Notes: generated by a model not told the origin, from the letters alone. A stretch of DNA of 11,715 bases from Promethearchaeota archaeon (GCA_030668025.1 DAOUUT010000103.1:1-11715); one strand, 5' to 3'; shown: positions 1-7,527, counted from the first letter of the stretch. A program made the numbers and translations.

Positions 1-2
1 AT

Positions 3-911
3 TGTAATAGAGAAATAAAGCACATTAGATTTTCGGTGACCTCTAAATGTAATTATAATTGCATTTATTGTGATCGAGAAGGATTCATTCCCAAAACGAC
101 GGACCTAAGCGTTAATGAAATTACTCATCTTTGTAGGATATTAGCACAGATATTAAAGGTAACCAAAATTAAATTTACTGGTGGCGAGCCTTTACTCAGA
201 GAAGAAATAGTCGAAATTATCAGAAATATTTCTGATCTGCAACTTTATAAAGATATATCTATGACAACAAACGGCTTTTATTTAATTGAAAAAGCCCAAG
301 ACCTCTATGATGCTGGTTTAAACCGTATCAATGTCTCGTTAGGAACATTAAAATCAGATATTTATAGAAAGATGTACGGTTCTGATTCCTTAGAAGTTGT
401 ACTAAAAGGATTGATGAAAGCAAAAGAGATAGGGCTTACACCTATTAAATTGAATTATGTAATTCTTAAAGGCATAAATGATCAGGAAATAAATGATTTG
501 ATCAATTTTTGTGCTGAAAATGATTTTATTTTGCAACTAATTGAATTACATAAAGTGTCTCGCTCTGTTAGTGAAGGTAACGGATTCTATGAAAAGTTCT
601 ATTTCGATGTAACACCTTTAATAGAAGAATTTGAAAAAAAAGCTATTGATATAGAAGTAAGGGGCAATATGCAAAATCGAAAGGTGTTTACACTACCAAA
701 CTCAGTAAAAGTTGAAACTATTACTCCCGGGCATGAATTTTGTATGGGATGCACGAAATTAAGGGTTGGATGCGATGGAAATCTATTTGGTTGTCTGTTT
801 CGGTCTGATTTAGGTACAAACATTAAAGAAGCCTTGCAGAAAAATCAATCACTATCTATGTATGAAAAAATAGTTAAACAAGTTGTAGATACCAGAGAAC
901 CTTATTATTAA
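3..911 (+). CDS. moaA: GTP 3',8-cyclase MoaA, 5' end missing
   Basis: Radical-SAM enzyme of the first step of molybdenum/tungsten cofactor synthesis; with MoaC it turns GTP into cyclic pyranopterin monophosphate. The radical-SAM cluster motif CNYNCIYC (C-x3-C-x2-C, cysteine codons at 48, 60 and 69) is followed by the SAM-binding motif FTGGEPLL. The second MoaA-specific 4Fe-4S site appears near the C-terminus as CMGC, 13 residues, then C. The frame is open to the left edge and already encodes the conserved strand before the cluster (HIRFSVTSK), so the GTG at 36 is internal and the true start lies outside the window. The protein ends in REPYY without the Gly-Gly tail of bacterial MoaA; I believe archaeal forms often differ there but cannot check. 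It is first in view of a same-strand cofactor operon, 16 bases ahead of moaD. Confidence 0.95.
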   Translation, partial: CNREIKHIRFSVTSKCNYNCIYCDREGFIPKTTDLSVNEITHLCRILAQILKVTKIKFTGGEPLLREEIVEIIRNISDLQLYKDISMTTNGFYLIEKAQDLYDAGLNRINVSLGTLKSDIYRKMYGSDSLEVVLKGLMKAKEIGLTPIKLNYVILKGINDQEINDLINFCAENDFILQLIELHKVSRSVSEGNGFYEKFYFDVTPLIEEFEKKAIDIEVRGNMQNRKVFTLPNSVKVETITPGHEFCMGCTKLRVGCDGNLFGCLFRSDLGTNIKEALQKNQSLSMYEKIVKQVVDTREPYY

Positions 912-927
912 CTAAAATTTAGATGTC

Positions 928-1215
928 ATGATAATGAAAGTCGAAATACTTTACTTTGCTGATTTTAAGGATATAACCGGAAAAGATAGAGAGTTTTTAG
1001 AGTTAAAGGAAAACACTGTAGAAGGACTTACTTCAAAGATCTTTAGCAAGTATAATCCCCTAAAAAATCTAATATGGGACGACGAAATAAAAAATTTGAA
1101 GGGAAATATCTCTATCGTCATAAACGATAAAATACTTGCTAACAAAAGGGAACCTTTATTAGAATTGAAAGATGGAGATAAGGTCGCATTTCTATTACCG
1201 TTTGCGGGAGGTTAA
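928..1215 (+). CDS. moaD: molybdopterin synthase small subunit MoaD (sulfur carrier)
   Basis: Ubiquitin-fold sulfur carrier of 95 residues, usual for the family. It ends exactly in Gly-Gly (PFAGG), the tail that is activated and thiocarboxylated and then inserted into the MoaE active site. The strand pattern MKVEILYFADFKDITG at the start and LKDGDKVAFLLPFAGG at the end fits MoaD/ThiS proteins; MoaD is preferred over ThiS because moaA, moaE and moeA surround it. ATG 928 and the in-frame ATG 934 are both possible starts; 934 gives the more typical N-terminus (MKVEILYF). The last two sense codons, GGA GGT, also read as a Shine-Dalgarno sequence facing moaE, and the stop TAA at 1213-1215 is in the same frame as moaE. 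A free Gly-Gly end is needed for function, so most translation should stop here. Confidence 0.93.
   Translation: MIMKVEILYFADFKDITGKDREFLELKENTVEGLTSKIFSKYNPLKNLIWDDEIKNLKGNISIVINDKILANKREPLLELKDGDKVAFLLPFAGG
1207..1212 (+). promoter_or_regulatory. Shine-Dalgarno formed by the MoaD Gly-Gly codons
   Basis: GGAGGT matches the archaeal 16S 3' end and lies just before the moaE frame, whose first codon after the moaD stop is ATT at 1216. The same six bases encode the obligatory Gly-Gly of MoaD. The spacing to ATT 1216 is short (3 bases); an ACG at 1222 is the other near-cognate candidate. Confidence 0.5.
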
Positions 1216-1671
1216 ATTAAAACGAATAGTGAAAACTTAACTCCGTTTAGATCTGGAATTTATAATAAAGATAAAATTAATCTAAGTAATATTTTAAGTT
1301 CATTAAGGAACCACCCCCGGATTAAAGAAACGGGTTCAATTCTAACATTTTCGGGAATTGTAAGAAGTACATCAAAGAACGGCAAATTTGTTCGTAAATT
1401 AACAATAGATGCTTATGAAGAACTTGCGAATAAAAGTATTAATAATATATGTGATGATATAAAAGAATTACACGGCATTGTTGATGTTATTATTGTCCAT
1501 TTTAAAGGAGAATTTGACATATCAGATGATTTAGTTCATGTCATAATCGCGTCTTCTCATAGAGAAGAAGGTTTTAAAGCACTAAGCCTTGCTGTTGAAA
1601 GGTATAAAAACGAAGTAGCTGTTTGGAAGAAAGAAGATTTTCTCGATGGGACTTCTGGATGGATTCATTAA
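1216..1671 (+). CDS. moaE: molybdopterin synthase large subunit MoaE, no canonical start
   Basis: Catalytic subunit that moves sulfur from the MoaD thiocarboxylate onto cyclic pyranopterin monophosphate. Counting from ATT 1216 as residue 1 (151 residues), the frame shows the core strand ILTFSGIVR (42-50), YEEL (67-70), the His-Arg pair SSHRE (H115, R116), and the two active-site lysines in YKNEVA (K131) and WKKE (K138), ending TSGWIH as in archaeal MoaE. No ATG, GTG or TTG occurs in frame before the conserved core, and the other two frames hit stops in this stretch. The frame equals that of moaD and is separated from it only by TAA. Translation could begin at ATT 1216, just after the GGAGGT of the moaD tail, at ACG 1222, or by stop read-through giving a MoaD-MoaE fusion. 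Product identity is secure; the exact start is not. Confidence 0.88.
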   Translation: MKTNSENLTPFRSGIYNKDKINLSNILSSLRNHPRIKETGSILTFSGIVRSTSKNGKFVRKLTIDAYEELANKSINNICDDIKELHGIVDVIIVHFKGEFDISDDLVHVIIASSHREEGFKALSLAVERYKNEVAVWKKEDFLDGTSGWIH

Positions 1672-1703
1672 ATTAAAATAATACATTAATTGGATAGATT
1701 CAA

Positions 1704-2930
1704 ATGAAATTTTTACAAACTATTAAAGTAGATGAGTTTAAAAAATTATTAGCATCTATACCAAAAATTAAAACTGAAGCGGAGAGCGTACCTCTTGAAG
1801 AAAGTTTTAATAGAGTATTGTTTAAAGACATTATAAGCCCCATCAATGTTCCTCATTTCCGTAAATCAAGGATGGATGGATATGCTGTTATTGCCAAAGA
1901 TACTTTTCCAGCCGAAGAAGATAACTTAATTGAATTTGAATTAATAGAGACAATTCCCGCAGGAAATAAACCTCTAAAAAAAATGCATGAAGGTCAATGC
2001 TCGTATGTCGCGACTGGTGCAGCTATTCCTGAAATGGCAGATGGTGTCGTTATGGTCGAATTTTCCGAGAGAGAAGGAAATAAAGTTCTGATTTCAAAAG
2101 CAATAACTCCTGGAACCCATATAATCGAAATTGGACATGACATTAAAAAAGGAGAAATCATCGTTAATAAAGATAGATTAATCGATTTGACAACTCTAGG
2201 CATATTAGCTTCCTGTGGAATTAACGAAGTTATTATCTATAAAAAATTAATGGTAAGCCTCATTAGTACCGGAAACGAACTCGTCAGTGACGATGAAAAA
2301 GAATTAGAAATTGGAAAAATTTATGATATAAATTCTACAATTTTGAAGACAGCTATTGAAAATACTGGAACATCGGTGCAATTCTTAGGAATTGTAAAAG
2401 ATGAATTTATCGAATTGAAACAAATAATTGATGATGCATTAACATATAGTGATATAGTTATTCTTTCTGGAGGCACATCTAAAGGTGAAGGGGATTTAGG
2501 TCCCAGAATATTAGACGAATATAAAAATATTGAAATAATGGTACATGGCGTTAGAATTAAACCAGGTAAGCCAATAATATTTGCCAAGATCGGAACTAAA
2601 ATGATCTTTATATTGCCCGGATATCCAACTTCAGCATTAAGCTGTTTTTATGTATTTATCGATAATTTTCTTAGAAGTAAGTCTGGTTATCCATTAAAAG
2701 AAACATTTTCTAGAAAATTAGAAGTTGGAAAAAGAATATATAGCACTATAGGACGCCATGAATTTAAAACTGTGAAAATTCAAGAAGTGAATGGAGCTAA
2801 AAAGATTTTCCCGATAAAAACAGGTTCTGAAGCTATCAGTACTATGTTTTATGCAGATGGCTATATTGAAATTGATGAATTAGAATCTATAATTGAGAAA
2901 GGAGATAAAAGAAGGGTGTATTTTTTTTAA
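1704..2930 (+). CDS. moeA: molybdenum/tungsten insertase MoeA, first paralogue
   Basis: MoeA inserts molybdate (or tungstate) into adenylylated molybdopterin. The 408 residues match the family length. Visible motifs, in order: RMDGYAV, ATGAAIPEMADGVV, GHDIKKGE, LISTGNELV, the nucleotide-site motif LSGGTSKGEGD, and IKPGKP followed by ILPGYPTSAL. Both lysines of KPGKP are kept, unlike in the second paralogue. The ATG lies 32 bases after moaE and has no strong ribosome-binding site. The stop overlaps the moaB start by one base (TAATG), and a run of eight T ends the gene, so the last codons are TAT TTT TTT TAA. Whether this copy prefers molybdenum or tungsten cannot be read from the sequence. Confidence 0.93.
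   Translation: MKFLQTIKVDEFKKLLASIPKIKTEAESVPLEESFNRVLFKDIISPINVPHFRKSRMDGYAVIAKDTFPAEEDNLIEFELIETIPAGNKPLKKMHEGQCSYVATGAAIPEMADGVVMVEFSEREGNKVLISKAITPGTHIIEIGHDIKKGEIIVNKDRLIDLTTLGILASCGINEVIIYKKLMVSLISTGNELVSDDEKELEIGKIYDINSTILKTAIENTGTSVQFLGIVKDEFIELKQIIDDALTYSDIVILSGGTSKGEGDLGPRILDEYKNIEIMVHGVRIKPGKPIIFAKIGTKMIFILPGYPTSALSCFYVFIDNFLRSKSGYPLKETFSRKLEVGKRIYSTIGRHEFKTVKIQEVNGAKKIFPIKTGSEAISTMFYADGYIEIDELESIIEKGDKRRVYFF
2921..2928 (+). other. T8 run at the moeA1-moaB junction (possible slippage site)
   Basis: Eight T occupy the last codons of moeA1 in the phase T TTT TTT TAA. A -1 slip, or one extra T in the transcript, reads TTT TTT TTA ATG and continues into moaB with no intervening stop. 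The run could also act as a weak oligo-U termination point inside the operon. Function is inferred only. Confidence 0.3.
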
Positions 2931-3466
2931 TGAAAGTTCATGAAGAACATAAGAAGAAAGGACCAGATATTATAAATATTGCTTTAATAGTTGTAAGTAC
3001 ATCAAGATTTAATGAATTACAAGAAAATAAACGCACTTCGGATAAGACTATTCCGTTAGTAAAACAATTATTAAACCAACATCCCGGAATTTCACTATTG
3101 TCTTCAGAAATAGTGTCTGATGAAAATAATCAAATAAAAGATATATTAAAAAAATTGTTAGATGATAATACCATACATGCTATCATATTCAGTGGAGGAA
3201 CAGGGTTATCTCGAAAAGATATTACATATGAGACTATTGAACCGCTTTTTGAAAAAAAAATTGATGGTTTCGGTGAATTGTTTAGGTATCTATCTTATAA
3301 AGAAATTGGTGCTTCTTCTATGTTATCACGAGCATTAGCTGGAAAAATAAAGGATAAAGTAATATTCTTACTCCCTGGATCTCCTAATGCTGTAAAATTA
3401 GCTTTAAATAATTTGATCCTACCCGAAATAAAACATATAATTTATATTGTAAATAAAAAAGAGTGA
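2930..3466 (+). CDS. moaB: molybdopterin adenylyltransferase, MoaB/MogA type
   Basis: Activates molybdopterin by adenylylation before metal insertion; in archaea this step is done by MoaB. The 178 residues carry the family signature FSGGTGLSRKDITYE, then IDGFGELFR, then the GASSMLSRALAG segment and the FLLPGSPNAVKLAL loop near the C-terminus. The ATG at 2930 overlaps the moeA1 stop (TAATG), which points to coupled translation. The gene ends in a 4-base overlap with moeA2. A run of nine A (3252-3260) lies inside the gene at FEKKID without breaking the frame. It sits between two moeA genes, matching the MogA and MoeA partnership seen as fusions in plant Cnx1 and animal gephyrin. Confidence 0.93.
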   Translation: MKVHEEHKKKGPDIINIALIVVSTSRFNELQENKRTSDKTIPLVKQLLNQHPGISLLSSEIVSDENNQIKDILKKLLDDNTIHAIIFSGGTGLSRKDITYETIEPLFEKKIDGFGELFRYLSYKEIGASSMLSRALAGKIKDKVIFLLPGSPNAVKLALNNLILPEIKHIIYIVNKKE

Positions 3467-4716
3467 AAATTTTGAAAAGGTTAAGAAAAATTGGGTTTTC
3501 AAAATTAACTTCTTTAAATGATGCCCTAACGAACATAGATTCTCTTATTAAACCTATTTCTTTTGAGGAAGTAAATACATCGAATTCAATAAACCGAATT
3601 TTAGCAACTAATATTAAAAGTGAACTTGACATTCCCCCGTTTGATAGAGCTGCTATGGATGGTTATGCTGTTAGAGCGGAAGATACATTTGGCGCATCGC
3701 CTAGTAATCCTAAAATAATAAAAAAAATTGGGACAATTGAAATTGGAGAACAAACTAATCTTGTACTTAAATCTGGAGAAGCGATTAGAATTTCAACAGG
3801 AGCAGTAGTACCAGAAGGTTCTGATGCGGTTATTAAAATAGAAGATACAGAAATTATGGATGAGGAAGTTTCTCTATATTCTTCTTTAGTACCGGGAAAA
3901 AATGTATCAAAAAAAGGGGAAGATATTCCTCGAGGAGCAGATATCTTAAATTCAGGCATTACGATTAAAGCATCTCATATTGCCCTTTTATCATCATTAG
4001 GAATTAAACAAATTAAAGTAAAAAAACAACCAAAAATTAGTGTTTTTGCTGTAGGAGATGAATTAGTTGATGTTGGTAATCCACTTCCAACAAATAAAAT
4101 TTATAATTCAAATAGTCCTATGATATCGAGCTTAGTAAAAACATATGGTGGATGTGTTGTAAGAGAATCGAGTCTTAAGGATGATAAAGAGGAAATAAAG
4201 AATAACTTAATAAACTCTACTAAAGATTCTCAAATTATTATATTTACTGGAGGAACATCGGTTGGAACTAAAGATTTCTTACCCGAAATCTTACATGAAA
4301 ATGGTCAAGTCATAACTCATGGAATCGCGATACGCCCAGGTTCACCTCTTTTAATTGGATTAATGGAGCAAACAATAATATTTTGCTTGCCTGGAACTCC
4401 TGTGGCTGCGTACGTCTGTTTTTTATTAATTGTTGGAATCACAATTAGAAAGATTTTAGGTTGTATAAATAACGATCCTCGAGCGGAAATACTGGCCCGA
4501 ATTAGTAAAGATGTACCCGTTTCAAGCCTAGGTTTTATACATCTTTTAAGAGTTAAAATTGAAAGGCAAGAAAGTAGTTTCATCGCAATTCCAGTTAGAT
4601 TAAAAGGATCTGGAATTATAAGCTCATTAACTCAGTCTGATGGGATTGTAGAAATATCAGAAGATAAAGAAGGATTGAAAAAAGGAGAAAAAGTGTTGGT
4701 ATATTTACATCCTTGA
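3463..4716 (+). CDS. moeA: MoeA-family protein, second paralogue with altered KPGKP motif
   Basis: Second MoeA-like protein (417 residues from GTG 3463). Motifs: PPFDRAAMDGYAVRAEDTF, STGAVVPEGSDAVIKIED, GEDIPRGAD, FAVGDELV, YNSNSPM, FTGGTSVGTKDF and CLPGTPVAAYVCF. Where MoeA1 has IKPGKP this copy has IRPGSP, so one lysine is arginine and the other serine; the aspartate after GGTSVG is kept. This suggests a different metal, ligand or step from MoeA1. GTG 3463 forms a GTGA overlap with the moaB stop; an in-frame TTG at 3472 is a possible later start. The N-terminus (KILKRLRKIGFSKLTSL) is longer than in MoeA1. It is the last gene of the operon and faces an oligo-T tract. Confidence 0.9.
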   Translation: MKILKRLRKIGFSKLTSLNDALTNIDSLIKPISFEEVNTSNSINRILATNIKSELDIPPFDRAAMDGYAVRAEDTFGASPSNPKIIKKIGTIEIGEQTNLVLKSGEAIRISTGAVVPEGSDAVIKIEDTEIMDEEVSLYSSLVPGKNVSKKGEDIPRGADILNSGITIKASHIALLSSLGIKQIKVKKQPKISVFAVGDELVDVGNPLPTNKIYNSNSPMISSLVKTYGGCVVRESSLKDDKEEIKNNLINSTKDSQIIIFTGGTSVGTKDFLPEILHENGQVITHGIAIRPGSPLLIGLMEQTIIFCLPGTPVAAYVCFLLIVGITIRKILGCINNDPRAEILARISKDVPVSSLGFIHLLRVKIERQESSFIAIPVRLKGSGIISSLTQSDGIVEISEDKEGLKKGEKVLVYLHP

Positions 4717-4726
4717 AATGAATGGA

Positions 4727-4745
4727 TTTTTATTAAAAAAAAAAA
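4727..4745. terminator. bidirectional oligo-T terminator between convergent genes
   Basis: In the 52-base gap between the converging moeA2 and the 173-residue gene, the plus strand has T5 (4727-4731) and the minus strand has T11 (complement of A 4735-4745). Archaeal RNA polymerase terminates on oligo-U, so the tract can serve both genes, more strongly the minus-strand one. No GC-rich stem is evident. Confidence 0.6.
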
Positions 4746-4768
4746 GGTTAAATAAGATTTCTTTAATT

Positions 4769-5290
4769 CTATGGTATGTATGTTTGAACTAACAATGTAC
4801 TTTGGCGAATAAAATTAGGATTATAAGAATTCAATACGATAATTGAAACTGTATGGTTACCTGCTGCTAAAGTATCTGTCGAGTATTGAAGAGCAACTGG
4901 AATATATAAAAAGGTTTCGTCTACACCATAACCACCTGCTATGGAAAATGGCGCATCTAAAATCGTTCCATCAATGCTGAAAGAAAAACGTAAATATGTA
5001 TGACCAGAATACGCCCAAATAATTGCTCTAGATATAAAGAAAAAATAAACAGATTCGCCTTCTTTTACTTGAAAACTAATGGTAAGATTAGGTAGCGTTT
5101 CATTTGTATTTATGACGGTTGGTTTCCAATCTTCCAAAAATTCTTCGTACCATATTCCCTTAATAGACCTCTCTTCTAAATCGGCAATCCTCGTACCAAA
5201 TGTAAAGTAACTATACGCGCCAATACCTAATCCTCCTGCTCCAATAAGCAAACTAATAAGGGCTAATGCTACTCCTGATGATTTTCCCAT
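4769..5290 (-). CDS. membrane-anchored surface protein with beta-rich ectodomain
   Basis: I do not recognise a named family. The 173 residues begin with a short MGKSSG head and one hydrophobic glycine-rich helix (about residues 8-30), then a short charged segment (RIADLEERSIKG), then a beta-strand-rich domain exposed outside the cell. The repeated alternation in FSFSIDGTILDAPFSIAGG and the end AAGNHTVSIIVL...STLLVQTYIP resemble jelly-roll (TNF/C1q-like) folds found at the ends of fibre proteins; this is a resemblance only. Several N-x-S/T sites fit archaeal N-glycosylation. The start is supported by AAAGGT about 8 bases upstream. It follows the hydrolase on the same strand after 183 bases and probably has its own promoter. 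The helix could be an uncleaved anchor or a signal peptide. Confidence 0.75.
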   Translation of the reverse strand: MGKSSGVALALISLLIGAGGLGIGAYSYFTFGTRIADLEERSIKGIWYEEFLEDWKPTVINTNETLPNLTISFQVKEGESVYFFFISRAIIWAYSGHTYLRFSFSIDGTILDAPFSIAGGYGVDETFLYIPVALQYSTDTLAAGNHTVSIIVLNSYNPNFIRQSTLLVQTYIP

Positions 5291-5333
5291 TTTTAATACC
5301 TTTTATTATTTTGTGAGATTAAGTTGTTTTTAG

Positions 5334-5345
5334 ATTTAAAATAAA
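5334..5345 (-). promoter_or_regulatory. candidate TATA element for the surface-protein gene
   Basis: The minus strand reads TTTATTTTAAAT about 45-55 bases before the start at 5290, which would place transcription start about 20-25 bases ahead of the codon. In such AT-rich DNA this is suggestive only. Confidence 0.3.
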
Positions 5346-5473
5346 CTCAACTAGCCCATTTAAGTTAAAAAAGATTATGCTTTAGATTCATAAATAGTTC
5401 AAAATCTTTATATTAAGTATCTGGTAGTGCATTAGAGTAAATATCGTAAAATAACTATCTTAAAAATGTTTAT

Positions 5474-7525
5474 TCAAGTTCTTTTAAACCTTAACTTAAT
5501 AAACAGTTTTTGAAATCTTAATTTTATCGATTCCCAGCGTTCATTCCTCTTTTTTAGTCCTATTCTAATTTTATTCTTCCTTTCCCAATTACCAACAAAA
5601 AACAAGAATATTGCCGAAATTATCATTAGAAAAGGACCGACTCCAGGATATATTAATCCAAAATTGGATATTAACTTTGAAGGGTCTAGTACACCAGAAA
5701 GAATTGGTATTACGCAAATAAAAATTAACCCAATAGTCGGATATATTATTTTAAGTATAGCGGAAACCATTGGGCTGATGAAGTTTAAATACGAGTTAGT
5801 TATGGATGATGTAAAAAAAATAATCGTTAACAGAGGTGCTATTTCGCCAAAAAATACTTCCCAAGTGTATAAATTGTTAAAGAAATATATATGCGAAAGA
5901 GTAACCCCTCCACTTTCGTATACCATCCAAGGCATTATAAGCGCAATGTAATAAATCAGATCTAAGATAAATATTAAAACAACTTCAATAAGTAAATTCC
6001 GTTTCGCGTTGAGTATATCTTCAATATCTGATTCTGAAATTTTGTTAAACTTTCTCCAGATTGATAACGCAATAGGAACAATAATAAAAAATGAAATTAG
6101 AATTACGAATGGGACTGTGTAATTACTGATCATAACTCCAACCGAGAAAATATTAGAAGAAAACCATACTTCACTCTTATTTTTTAAATTTACGATGATG
6201 TAATAATCTAGTCGTGAATTAACGATCGCGGGATTTAGTTCTCCTTCCCAATCGTTTACACTCGTTTTTTGAAGATTAAACCTTTGCCAAACAAATCCAA
6301 CTATATCTATATATTTGTAAACGATTTGAACCGAATCGATTTCTACCGTTGAATTCAATCTTAAAGAAATTTTTAAACTATCCCCAAGTAGACCGTAATT
6401 CTTACGATCGCTAGTGATGTTAATTTTAGGCGGAACAGAACCGTTGTTAAGAATATAATCGATGAAAAATTTTGTTGAATTTTCAAATTTTGGAAAACCG
6501 TGATGGTCGTTAGGAAAAATCTGAAGAAATTTTTTATCGTGTTGAACTGATTCATAAGTACTTTTTATCGAGCTATAATGAAAAAAATCGTCGTTTGTTC
6601 CTATTTGCCACATGATTGGAGGAAGTTTAGTAGATCTTAAGTAGAAAATTGGGTCAAACCTCAAGAGCTGGTTTGTTAAATAAGAATCAGATATTTCTTC
6701 AGCACTTTTCCCTAGAATCCAAAAAATTAGTTTATCAGGATACTGTAAGTTTTTAGCGATATCTCCAATCGAAATATAAGCTAAAATCCCCGCAATTCTT
6801 TCCCCTACAACACTAGCGAGCCACATAGCGTTTAATCCACCATAAGACTTGCCTGTAACCATTATTTGAGAATTATTTACAAATGTAAGATTTTCAAGCA
6901 CTCTTAACCCTTGTATTGCCCCACATAAAGTTAGATAGAAATGTGCTGATTCATTATAGGCTCCAGTATAAAAAATATTATTTGGTTCTGGTTCAGCTCC
7001 CTCAGAATTGCCGTGACCTGGGTGCGAATGGCATAAAACTACAAAACCTTTTTCTAAATATGGAATCGCCAATTCAAACACTTCTTTAATCTCTGCATTT
7101 AAACCGTGCATGCATAAACATCCTGGATTAGAACTTTTCATATTTTCTGGATAAAGTATAAAACCTCGTAAAATTAAGTTTTGTTGTAGTGCTCCAACCC
7201 AATTTGGAGAAGTAAAATTAATATCTTGGGCTTTAAGTTCATATTTTTTATTAGTAAGAGGATTAACATGCTCTATGGTATGATTCTCTCCATAAACAAT
7301 ATTTAATGGTGTATTATTCACTCTTTCAATTTCATCTTCCCAAAAATCTAATATGTCAAAATTAACATCATTTTCTGATATCGAAAAAGATGGATCGTAA
7401 TTTTGCTTTGATGTACTAATAAAACTTGTGATAAAATTCGACGCGAACAAAATTAAAATTAACGTAATAAAAATAAGACATACCCTTTTCGTTTCCTTTC
7501 TATTAAACCCAAATTTTGGACGCAT
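5474..7525 (-). CDS. membrane-anchored alpha/beta hydrolase with Ig-like region and polytopic C-terminus
   Basis: A 683-residue protein. One helix (about 14-36) anchors an external alpha/beta hydrolase domain (about 110-360) of the prolyl-oligopeptidase/acetyl-xylan-esterase/dienelactone-hydrolase kind. It shows oxyanion loop HGLNAE (140-145), SHPGHGNSEG (167-176), nucleophile elbow GKSYGG with Ser227, acid Asp312 or Asp313 in GTNDDFF, and catalytic His342 in NDHHGF. A beta-rich stretch follows (about 365-463; WEGEL and DYYIIVNLKNKSEVWFS look Ig-like). Then come about five membrane helices (roughly 470-490, 510-532, 555-575, 588-612, 624-645) and a strongly basic tail, probably cytoplasmic. 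Many N-x-S/T sites lie in the external part. Substrate is unknown: esterase, peptidase and deacylase are all possible. The ATG at 7525 has no nearby ribosome-binding site, suggesting a short leader. Confidence 0.85.
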   Translation of the reverse strand: MRPKFGFNRKETKRVCLIFITLILILFASNFITSFISTSKQNYDPSFSISENDVNFDILDFWEDEIERVNNTPLNIVYGENHTIEHVNPLTNKKYELKAQDINFTSPNWVGALQQNLILRGFILYPENMKSSNPGCLCMHGLNAEIKEVFELAIPYLEKGFVVLCHSHPGHGNSEGAEPEPNNIFYTGAYNESAHFYLTLCGAIQGLRVLENLTFVNNSQIMVTGKSYGGLNAMWLASVVGERIAGILAYISIGDIAKNLQYPDKLIFWILGKSAEEISDSYLTNQLLRFDPIFYLRSTKLPPIMWQIGTNDDFFHYSSIKSTYESVQHDKKFLQIFPNDHHGFPKFENSTKFFIDYILNNGSVPPKINITSDRKNYGLLGDSLKISLRLNSTVEIDSVQIVYKYIDIVGFVWQRFNLQKTSVNDWEGELNPAIVNSRLDYYIIVNLKNKSEVWFSSNIFSVGVMISNYTVPFVILISFFIIVPIALSIWRKFNKISESDIEDILNAKRNLLIEVVLIFILDLIYYIALIMPWMVYESGGVTLSHIYFFNNLYTWEVFFGEIAPLLTIIFFTSSITNSYLNFISPMVSAILKIIYPTIGLIFICVIPILSGVLDPSKLISNFGLIYPGVGPFLMIISAIFLFFVGNWERKNKIRIGLKKRNERWESIKLRFQKLFIKLRFKRT

Positions 7526-7527
7526 TA

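Noticed and set aside
36..38. GTG as the start of moaA
   Set aside because: The frame is open to the left edge and the codons before it encode the conserved strand that precedes the radical-SAM cysteines, so it is an internal valine.
317..323. A second in-phase T TTA AAC, in moaA
   Set aside because: A -1 slip there meets a stop at 365-367 and the 0 frame is the real gene; it is useful as a warning that the heptamer can occur by chance in AT-rich genes.
599..823. Minus-strand open frame opposite the end of moaA
   Set aside because: It overlaps the conserved second iron-sulfur site of MoaA on the other strand and has no support of its own.
3455..3466. A6 run before the moaB stop as a shift site into moeA2
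   Set aside because: The preceding base is T, so it is not a proper X XXY YYZ heptamer, and a GTG with a 4-base overlap explains moeA2 well.
3663..3959. Minus-strand open frame inside moeA2, and similar ones at 4317-4583, 1994-2203 and 2321-2587
   Set aside because: They lie fully opposite conserved MoeA coding sequence, have no recognisable domain and are shadows.
5664..5951. Plus-strand 95-codon open frame opposite the hydrolase
   Set aside because: It is the complement of the hydrolase membrane helices; its content follows from that gene.
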